Below, in pieces: positions 56,142 to 64,000 of a stretch of DNA of 64,000 nt; the stretch's first letter is position 1; every line of letters starts with the position of its first letter. The notes under the pieces were generated by a model. It ran no database searches. It was not told where the DNA came from and worked only from the letters and a program-made list of their open reading frames with translations. The DNA comes from Nephrocerus scutellatus (Eukaryota; Arthropoda; Insecta; Diptera; Pipunculidae). Where the stretch lies: positions 28,558,669 through 28,622,668 of the forward strand of contig OX352762.1 of NCBI GenBank assembly GCA_947095585.1, given 5' to 3'. Position numbers and translations under genes: made by a program.

Positions 56142-57827
56142 TTAATCAATTTCTTCGGTTGTTATTTGCGGGAGCGTCATAGATACTGATGTACTACTAA
56201 CGCCGTTAGTGGTTGTATTTTGCTCACTGGTGATGATACCTGATGGCACTGTGTTCAATTTCTCATTAGTCTCTGCTTGTTTTTGTTTTTCAAATGCTCG
56301 CACATCTTCTATAGACATATTGAGCCAATTATCAATCCATGCGAATGCCTGTCGATGTCCCAAAAGGAGAATGTCTTTGATCGATCGATGAATGAAATCT
56401 TCGACGCGTGTCTGAAAGCCCCAAACCTCAAATGAAGCATGAACAAGTTTATATGAACACATGATCGGTTTTTCTGTTTCGCGCCACCCTTCCACAAGAA
56501 GACCACGATCTGAAATGCAAATTACAAATTTACTAGAATTTTCTACTTGAAATTGTTTAGTAGTTTAACTTGCTTGTTTTTTCTGATTTAAAAAATTTTG
56601 GGTCCTCCTCCTTCTTGTAGTGTTTTGGACTTGATAGCTCATCAAAAGCTATATCGACGTCTTCAAGGATACGGGTTTTAAGCTCTTCCGGTGTGAGGCT
56701 GAGACACTGAATAGAATTTATTAATAAGATGAATTTTCATCACATAGCATTAAGAAATTGGTTTGAAGTTAACTTACATTTTCAGAGGTCCCATTATTGT
56801 TTTCATATTTGGTTTTTATAGAAATATTTAATTTAGGAACAAAGGAACACTAAGAAAATACACAATTATAATTTATTTATTTAATATTTGTTTTAGTAAC
56901 TTACAGTGTATTCTGCGAAAAGTGGGATTGTTATGAAAATAAAAGAAACAATTATTTAGCATCTTAACAAATATTGTTGTATTTAGATAAAAATAAATCT
57001 TTAAAATAGCATGACGCTGAATAATGAATTCTGAAATCATGCACTTACCTCAAAATACAAAGTAACTTTTTGTTACAAATTAATATATTTATATTTTTAA
57101 ACTACCTTGCACTAATTTATTATTAACAAAAACTTTAAATACACAGCCACGTAGACAAAATAAGTATGTAATCAAGTCCAGAGCTTGATTCACTTTTGAT
57201 AAGAGATTAACTGTATTTTTGTGATAACCACAAAACTGGGAACTAAGAACTAAACAGGGATTTTCAAAGGATACGAGAATATATCTTATCTTCACGATAA
57301 GTACTTACCTGTAAGTGTGAATGGATAATAATTCCATGATTTCTCTGTTACGTAGAAAACACGCGGGCATATAGCTTGCACCCAATAGGGAAGTCGGCTG
57401 TGGTTGAGGTGTAGCGCAACCAAGAACAGAGAAAACACATTACGATTATATAAAAAATCCTTTGTTTATGATTTGCGTGCTTCAAACCTACCTGGATAAA
57501 TGAATTCGTTTCTCTGTATACTGGCCTTTGCCGTATTCCGGATCTTCGCAAGCAGAGTTCTCGACAACTTCTACGCCTTCTCCATCGCCAGATTGCTCCA
57601 AACTGTGTCGCGCTATCATATACAATTGACCTATTTGATACTGTACAATTGGAAAGAAAAAATAGGATGAACAAACGACAATATATAGGTTTTTGTTCAT
57701 ATCTTATTAAATGCTTCCAGCCAAACTAGAACCAAAGACCCATGCACTTTTTCAACTGTTATTAATGTTGGGTTACCTCTTCCACTGTCAGTGGCATGCA
57801 AATGTGATATTCTTTCGTCAACACCAT
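56142..57827 (-). CDS. rdgBbeta: Class IIB phosphatidylinositol transfer protein (PITPNC1 / rdgB-beta type), seven coding exons
   Basis: Soluble lipid carrier; family members bind phosphatidylinositol and phosphatidic acid. Coding exons (minus): 57827-57777, 57640-57492, 57397-57309, 56912-56905, 56849-56778, 56706-56574, 56509-56142; total 870 nt (289 residues plus stop). Residues run MVLTKEYHICMPLTVEE, YQIGQLYMIARHSLEQS, GEGVEVVENSACEDPEYGKG, QYTEKRIHLS, YWVQAICPRVFYVTEKSWNY, then EYTCSFVPKLNISIKTKY, DPKFFKSEKT, VEGWRETEKPIMCSYKL and FEVWGFQTRVEDFIHRSIKD. Next is ILLLGHRQAFAWIDNWLNMS, followed by a divergent Thr/Ser-rich tail. The GHRQAFAWxDxW block and IMCSYKL are signatures of class IIB and not of vibrator-type class I PITPs. 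Exon 4 is an 8-nt microexon. The intron after exon 6 uses a GC donor. No defects seen. It is on the same strand as Pld, about 12.5 kb upstream of Pld's first coding exon. Confidence 0.93.
56905..56912 (-). CDS. rdgBbeta: 8-nt microexon of the PITP gene
   Basis: AATACACT between acceptor TTTCGCAG and donor GTAAGT. It completes a Glu codon begun in exon 3 and adds Tyr-Thr, giving the conserved EYTC of PITPs when joined to the next exon (TGT…). Without it, exon 3 (ending with one base of a codon) could not join exon 5 in phase. Confidence 0.85.
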
Positions 57828-58622
57828 GTTGATTGATTAATATTTTTTTCAGTTAATAATATTTCGTAAAACTAATGTGATTGGATGATATAAATCAACG
57901 GATCGACGATATTTTCTCTACAAAAAGAAAATATCGAACGCCAATGCGAAGGCGAAGGCGAACCAAAAAACTACTGATACTGATCTGACAAATGACAAAT
58001 GATAAAAAATACGAGCGTGACACAGTACAGCAGATAACAGAATAGGATTAGGAAATAAACAAAAAGCAATGACAGATGGAGATGCTGATAAGAAGTACCG
58101 TGCTGCCATCCTAACTGAAATTTACTTCGAGAATAAAATTGGGATAAAATGTAAATTTTGAATATTTAATTGAAACGATCATTTATTTATGCTAATAAAA
58201 TAAAAAAATAAATTTTGAGAACGGTTTATTGTGTTTTTGATATTTCAAAAGCTATGAACTGTAATATATTCGAAGGTGTCAAGGGTCAAGAATCCCAAAT
58301 ACTTTTTAAAAAACTTTAATTTTTTCACAGAACACGGAACACGGTGTGTCACATTTTGATAGAGGTAAGGTAGAATATCAATCAAAACTTTAAAAATTGT
58401 TATGCGGGACTTAAGTCAGAAACAAATACGAACGTTACGTCGGTAGTTCTTTATCGACGCCACACAAAACAAAAGAATTATAGACGATTTTTAAACAAGA
58501 ACAACATGAGTGCAGACGTAGAAAATAACGTCTGAAAAAAAGACGTCGTCTAAATAATAATCATAATATTCGGTACGAAAGACCTTTGCGGTCCAATGCC
58601 TAGCTTCTTGCGACCATTTGTG
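57828..58622. other. Upstream region of the PITP gene, with a perfect stem-loop
   Basis: Contains CGATATTTTCT (57907-57917) and its exact complement AGAAAATATCG (57926-57936), 80-110 bp upstream of the PITP ATG on its strand, in the probable 5' leader. Around 57937-57965 is a short GCGAAG repeat. No other gene. Confidence 0.4.
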
Positions 58623-58848
58623 CTGTGCAAGTATATTTTTCGACACAAATGGAATGGACCTACAATTTAAAGCCTAATCCAAACGGCGAATTAAGAAGCT
58701 TTCGGTGACAAGTTATTACTCTCGGAACGTTTGTCACCCATTTGCGAAAGGTGGGACACCGTGATAAATACTTTTGGTGTTACTGGGATTCGAACCACGA
58801 ATCCCTGCTCAGTACCCATGCTCTTTTCCACTGAGCCACGGCGCCAAC
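58623..58848 (-). repeat. tRNA-derived SINE, longest copy
   Basis: The minus strand begins GGTTGGCGCCGTGGCTCAGT (box A), has an AAGAGCATGGG anticodon-arm region and box B GTGGTTCGAATCCC, then a body TGTCCCACCTTTCGCAAATG … TTCCATTTGTGTCGAAAAAT. The head lies immediately beside a GACGTC tract (58526-58550 and 58851). Confidence 0.8.
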
Positions 58849-59011
58849 CGACGTCTAAATAGGACTTCCCAAATTAGAGCACCTTTTCTAGAATATCGCT
58901 TCAAGCTAAATTAATTGTATTTTACAATTTTAATCTTTATACATAACGATGATTGTGCATAGATTTGTAATCGCACCACGCCTAAGCCACCGGATGTATC
59001 GAAGCTATATT

Positions 59012-59265
59012 CACACCATATGTTCGTTTGGTGCTCCGATAAGTTTCTCTCTCTTTTGGATACAATAGGTGGCGCTGGAGTCGAGATATTTACGTTAATG
59101 TGTATTTGTGGTCAGATTTGTTTGATATACACACACCATAAGTTCGTTTGGGGTTCAGATATCTATTTTTTTGTGTCCGTGTAAGTGGCGCTGGAGTCGA
59201 TATGTTTTCGAAAATGTGTATTTATGTTTGTCTGTAACAAGTTTGAATACCAGCATTTGCTGGGT
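59012..59265 (+). repeat. Two tandem 120-bp units followed by a terminal-type hairpin
   Basis: CACACCATATGTTCGTTTGG … GTGGCGCTGGAGTCGA is repeated from 59132 with about 75-80 per cent visible identity (CACACCATAAGTTCGTTTGG … GTGGCGCTGGAGTCGA). Just after the second unit, ACCAGCATTTGCTGGGT forms a 6-bp hairpin. The layout is reminiscent of a Helitron-like 3' end, but the CTRR terminus is not evident. Confidence 0.6.
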
Positions 59266-59379
59266 CTTGTTTTCTTTTTTGTTATGGTGGGGGTGGTGTG
59301 TGGGTGGCTAATGGGTTTATTTATATTAAAATTTATTGAAATGTAAAATTCGAAACAAAATTAAAATTTAAAAAAAAAA

Positions 59380-59408
59380 AAATTAAATTAAATTAAATTA
59401 ATTAATTT
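59380..59408. repeat. AAATT microsatellite
   Basis: Run of AAATT/AATTA units in an A-rich context. Confidence 0.7.
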
Positions 59409-59553
59409 GTCAACATTACAAAATTGTTGTAAATACGCAAGTTAATAATATAATTTTGACAACTTGACAACAACGTATATACACGCATTATGTAAACACA
59501 GTAACTAGTGAATTGTGATGGCTTCTTTTTGTTTTGGTTCAGGGCGGATTATA

Positions 59554-60118
59554 GCTGTGTTGCTTTGGTAAAACTAGCTTGGCTTACAACAACAATCGCA
59601 TAAGTATAAAGCCGAAGTTTCTTTAATGTAAACCAAAAAATGTTCTGGTTTAAGAAAACTAAAACCATTTTATAGTTATAGCGCGGTGATTTTTTTCTTC
59701 GAAGGGTTGTCATATTGTCGAAAGAAATGACTTGGCATTAGTTTGAAAACAAGCAAAAGTGAAATTTAAGGTGAAATTTTTTGAAGAATATAAATTAAAT
59801 TAATTAAAGAAAATTATTTTTTTATAAAATGAACCAAGACGAAGAAAGTGTAATAATCCAGGTTACAATGAAAATCAAAAAAAAACATATATCAACAATA
59901 AACAAATAAAACATAAAAATTAAAAGGCATTGAAAATTTAAAACCAAAAGCTGTTGCTTTGAGATAATAAAGCTTAGCTTTAGCAAAGCAACATAGCCTA
60001 TTGCTGCGTTGCTTTGGCTAATCCAGATTGGCTTACAACAACAATTGCATAAGCATAAAGCCGAAAATAAATCCAAAAAGTTTTTAGGATCTAAAACTAA
60101 AGCCATTTTATAGTCCTG
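59554..60118. repeat. Direct duplication of a ~120-bp segment
   Basis: 59554-59685 (TGCTTTGG … GGCTTACAACAACAATCGCA, TAAAGCCGAA, CCATTTTATAG) recurs at 60003-60118 with about 80 per cent visible identity. A GCCAAAAGCTGTTGCTTTG motif also occurs at about 59943 and 60139. The minus frame at 59822-60223 merely crosses these repeats. Confidence 0.6.
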
Positions 60119-60206
60119 GTGCTCACCGTAAGGCGGTAAAGCCAAAAGCTGTTGCTTTGTAAAGCCAAGCCGGCTTTGCCAAAGCAACGCAGCATATGTA
60201 TCTGTC

Positions 60207-60807
60207 GCATTTCGACTTTCCACTTACGACAAGTCGAAATGCTCAAAGTCGTAGTTTCGACATAACGCAATTATGTAAGCATGTACGACAAAAATTTTTT
60301 CGAATTAAAGATATTGCCCGATAATGCCATTCCAATTGCATGTTTTGTTGTTGTTTATACTTTTTTGGTTTTTTTGGTTTTTTTTATATATAAAACTAAT
60401 ATTTTTATTAATTAAATTCAATATTCTATGTAAGCAACGAAATTTGTATTGACAAAATTACAAATAGGTAGTTACTAAAAAAAACGCCAAACTGTCGGCG
60501 CTGCTTGCGTCACTCTAATGAATGTAACAGCATAATATATTTAAAATTCTAAATATTTGTTTTTATTTTAGTGATAATTTTATAAATAACATTAAAAAAA
60601 AATAAAAAATATCACTTAAAAGTTATTTACGCGGTTAATTTCATACAGAAATAATCATTTTAATTACATTTATTTCCCAGTCGAATTCCAAACGGTGTTC
60701 GACTGAAACACCAACAATTAGGTCGAAACTACGACTAGTCGTATGACTCAATAACCGCGTTTAGTCGTAATTGCGACAAAAGTGACGCCATTCGAAACTC
60801 GAAATGC
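60207..60807. mobile_element. Candidate 600-bp inverted-repeat element
   Basis: GCATTTCGACTTTC at the left is mirrored by GAAACTCGAAATGC at the right. Further in, GTCGTAGTTTCGAC (60249) is mirrored by GTCGAAACTACGAC (about 60732), and ATTATGTAAGCAT near the left recurs inverted just before the right end. AT-rich non-coding core. Family unknown. Confidence 0.5.
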
Positions 60808-63339
60808 TTACATAATCGACCCCCAGCTGTGGTACACTTTTCATTTTCATCGTTCCCAATTGTATTTACCTATTACTATGTTTATATGTTTATATGAGTT
60901 AGTCTGTGTTCCAATTGGTTAAAAAATAAATATTTTAACTGTGGTAAAATAGATCGGACGGTGCTGTGTCGGAGCGCACAGCCGTCGGTTTGACATGAAA
61001 CGTCTATGTCAGCGAGTCGATTTTAGTGTAATGGATTGAAATAAGAACGAGACATTGACTGGATAATAAACACTTTTTTAATACAAATCAGATACTGAAT
61101 GGTACATAATTATTTATTTCGATTAATATTCGATGAAAGTTTTGTTTAACATTGGCCTATGATATGCGAAATAAAATATATAAGACATTATATCAACATT
61201 AATGTGTCTGTGAACGTAGAATCTATAATGGTATTGCCCAATGTTGTTGGTTCTGGGGTCAATTTATTCTATCCCTCAGTTCGAGAAATCTTTGACAGAT
61301 GTGTGGTATGTCCATTGGTACATGTGAAACAGTGGTAGAGGTGCTCGCGGAGTCAGAATCGTTCACTGAGCGTGCCGTGGCAGCTTTGCAACGCTCCCGT
61401 AACAGTCTCTCTCGCTTGACAGCGGACATTGGGGTACCTGTGCATGGGCAATAGTATCTCCGTTAAAACGATAGGTGTAATTTACATTTACGGTTGTCTG
61501 TTGAAGGGGTGGTGCTAACATATTTTATTTAATTATTATTTTTATAGGTTTGCTCTACATTTTTCAGAAATATTGTCCAAAATACACCACTGATAAATTA
61601 ATAGATCGAAATAAACCCTATTCACAGACATATGAATCACCGCGACAGCACGTCTTAGCCGTTAGCTACACTGAATAGAAGGGATCGAGATGGCCAGTTT
61701 TGTCAAATTTGCGCGGTTCCCCTTCGCCATCAACCCGCCCACCGTCGACGCAACCTCAAGTACTTGTCAGCAAGCTGACCTTATACGTTAATTAGCAACT
61801 TCGAACTAACGTCTCTAGGACTAATAGTTAGGGAATAATTAAGGCAAGACCATATATCCCTTTTCGATTTAAAAGACGTTTAAAGTAAAAACTTTTTATA
61901 TACCTTATTTTTTAACCGAATTGCTGTTCAAATGGAACTAGTTAAAAAGTCAAAATTTTGACAAATAGATAATAAGAAATATTTGCTGTACTCCATTATT
62001 ACTACGTTTATGTGCGGAGTTAAAGTCAGTTTGAACTACGATTTGACACCAAATAAACCAGGGTATAAATCAGGTAATCTTGGCTGGACTCGATTGCACT
62101 CGCTCAGCAAAGTCGATTCGAAATATGCCTTTGACATACCATATAAATCAAATTTCAATCTTTTAACCCATGTGCTTTATACATGTTATGTTTTATACAT
62201 GATTTTACGGATTATAAATTTAGCTTTTAAAAATCTTGCAGCTTAAACCCAATAAGAAAGTGAAATGCTCACACTAAAGAAAATTTCCTTGATATAAAAA
62301 AGAAAACCAAAGTCCTTTATTTACTTAACAAAAATTGATAAAAAAAGTAGTAATAATATTTTTACATCACATTATGTACTAATGAAACATATTTTAAAAA
62401 TATAAATATAAGGAGACAGAAGTAATTTCGAGAAGTAGTATGTGCATTAATGGAATACAGCATATAATAACTGTCACTGCTTTTTATGACAGAAACGACG
62501 CGACGTAGAAAGAAAGAGTGAGAAGAAGAAATTTAACTGGTCATAGACCACAAATTATTTTTTATGCAGGTTTTAATCATTTGGAACAGAGCCTTAAAGA
62601 TGTGTTAAAATTTCGTACTACAGTATAAAAGGTTGTAGTTGGGTTATGATGGTATGCAAAAGGAATATCAGCTGAATTTTCTACTCGACTTTGCTAAGCG
62701 AATATAGTCGCGTCGAGTCTAGATTATATAAACTCGACCCAGGTTTATATGGATCCTGCATTTAAACGTAGTATTTATTTATGTACAGCAGTTTGAATTT
62801 TATGTGGTAAGGTAGTTTTCGGGATGGCAGTTTACTGATGTATGTTCTGTCTTGATATTCCGTGTTCGTTCTTCGTTCTGTGATGAATTATTTCTCCATA
62901 TCCATTGCGATTGCTATTGTAGTAAAGTAAAATAAGAAATGCAGAAAATAGATTTAGATTAAGGAGACAATTAATAAAATTGAAATAATTGAATACATCG
63001 TTGCCATTTTATAAATTAATTATTTTGTGTGTGCTAGTGAAACCAGTAAGAAAGAAGGTAAATATTTTCGTGTAAAAAAATTATAAAATCCAATTAGTAG
63101 CTCATGTTGAATTTTTTTTTGTATTTTATGTGCACAATTAGTGCATAAAAATACAAAAAAGGAAACAAAACGAGTTGGTAACATACTCAGTTTAATTTTT
63201 ATCGGAAATTCGGAAGAGAAGTGAAAAGGTGAAATACATAAATCGCAATTCAGTGACACGAACGACGGAATAATTTGCATTTTCTATACAAAATGTTTTT
63301 AAATTCCTCTTTATTCTGTTGTCTTTCTTCTGATTGCAG
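60808..63339. other. Non-coding stretch
   Basis: No supportable gene. A GC-richer patch at 61250-61490 encodes, on the minus strand, MSAVKRERLLRERCKAATAR then SVNDSDSASTS, a short basic frame that could start a transposon ORF but has no further support. The plus frame at 61983-62246 is unrecognised. Confidence 0.35.
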
Positions 63340-63582
63340 CAGCAGTTGGCAGTGTTATTGTCAGTATTCCAATAATTCACCGGAACTTGTCTGGGACTGG
63401 GAGGAGAAGAATCGATCCATATCTGATTAACGTCGCGGACGATAAATACAAAATTTTACACGTCTTACATGAAATGCTAAGGATCCGTGTTAAAATGGGT
63501 CCACCGCGAAATAAGGAGTGGACGTGCTGCTTCGGTTTGCATGTTCATACGGCAACGATTATGATCGGGCTTTGGCATTTGG
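63340..63582 (+). CDS. Partial exon of a small, probably multi-pass membrane protein
   Basis: An open frame follows an acceptor-like TTCTTCTGATTGCAG and ends at a clear donor TTG|GTAAGT (63582/63583). The first in-frame ATG (63474) gives MLRIRVKMGPPRNKEWTCCF then GLHVHTATIMIGLWHL. A short basic head, a Cys-Cys pair, and the start of a hydrophobic segment with H-x-x-T-x-x-I-G-x-W-H-L resemble insect four-transmembrane proteins (DUF4728-like), but this is tentative. The rest would lie beyond 64000. Orientation is opposite to the PITP gene. Confidence 0.45.
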
Positions 63583-64000
63583 TAAGTTTTAAGGCATTGA
63601 TTAACTAAACAGGTAAAAATAACGACGGACAATTAAATATGATACAATTAATATAAATTGATTGCTGGCTTATGGCAAGGTGTTGCATCAAGACCTTGAA
63701 TTTTGCTTGCAACCTTCAATCCTGCGTACTGTTTATATAAACGTATCTATATAATGTTATATTGCTTATACATGACAGTATTAAATTATGTACTGCTGAA
63801 TTTTTATCTCCCATTATACTTACGGTGACCATATTTTAATGAGCGACATGGGGAGGGAAATCAAAAAAAAAGGTTTATTTCAACACACAAAAAAAAAGAA
63901 ATAAAAAACAATATTTTAAAACGAAATCTTTAAATATAGAAATAGTTAAAACAACTAGAACTATCTTCATTTATCCATATTTGAGGACGACTGTCCAAGC
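63583..64000. other. Probable intron of the 63340-63582 gene
   Basis: AT-rich, no further exon recognised before the window ends. Confidence 0.35.

Noticed and set aside
56142..57827. Vibrator (class I PITP) assignment
   Set aside because: Signature blocks (PIMCSYKL, FEVWGFQTRVE, GHRQAFAWIDNW) follow the PITPNC1/rdgB-beta class, not the alpha/beta class.

Overview
The window looks like nuclear DNA of a higher fly (Diptera, Brachycera). Two conserved insect-type genes can be assembled exon by exon with consistent reading phase: a phospholipase D (Pld-like) and a class IIB phosphatidylinositol transfer protein (rdgB-beta-like, vertebrate PITPNC1 family). Introns are mostly short GT-AG introns, the DNA is AT-rich, and much of it is decayed insect transposons (Tc1/Tc3/mariner, P-like, non-LTR, Ty3/gypsy and copia). 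I could not assign a genus; a tephritid or other non-Drosophila fly is my guess.

Layout. 1-17.1 kb is non-coding and repeat-rich: a foldback near the left edge, tRNA-like fragments, a mariner relic, a Tc3-like element with intact ends (3779-5722), a 3'-truncated Tc1-like element carrying an insert (7572-9690), a decayed RNase H-bearing non-LTR element (11.8-13.5 kb, minus), and a 211-bp MITE (16730-16940). 17133-18253 (minus) is the first coding exon of a low-complexity, probably nuclear protein whose other exons were not found. 18.3-24.0 kb has no gene I can support. 24.1-33.0 kb is nested transposons: a non-LTR element split by a complete but broken mariner-like element (26981-28221), an LTR-like block, a THAP/P-element-like relic, a Ty3/gypsy element (LTR, tRNA-Leu primer site, SAP-like motif in gag, protease, RT, RNase H), a degenerate minisatellite and a SINE.

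34100-43645 (minus) is Pld: twelve coding exons, 3711 coding bases, 1236 residues, with PX, PH and two HKD motifs. Its first coding intron (38164-43133) has filled with RTE-like, copia and RNase H-type retroelement fragments. Upstream lie a self-inverted cluster of one non-LTR family (43.95-46.54 kb), a dispersed repeat family, a Tc3-like element (48367-49590), a 120-bp tandem-repeat element (53.1-54.0 kb), and a solo LTR (54671-55134). 56142-57827 (minus) is the rdgB-beta-like gene: seven coding exons, 289 residues, including an 8-nt microexon and a probable GC-AG intron. The right end holds a SINE, tandem and inverted repeats, and at 63340-63582 (plus) a partial exon of a small, probably multi-pass membrane protein.

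Pld makes phosphatidic acid, and class IIB PITPs can bind phosphatidylinositol and phosphatidic acid. Having both on one strand is therefore suggestive, but a functional link is inference. The most notable structures are the microexon and GC-AG intron, the ORF-preserving 120-bp tandem family, the SINE family with a clear nested insertion, and two sites where retroelement fragments of one family sit in opposite orientation.
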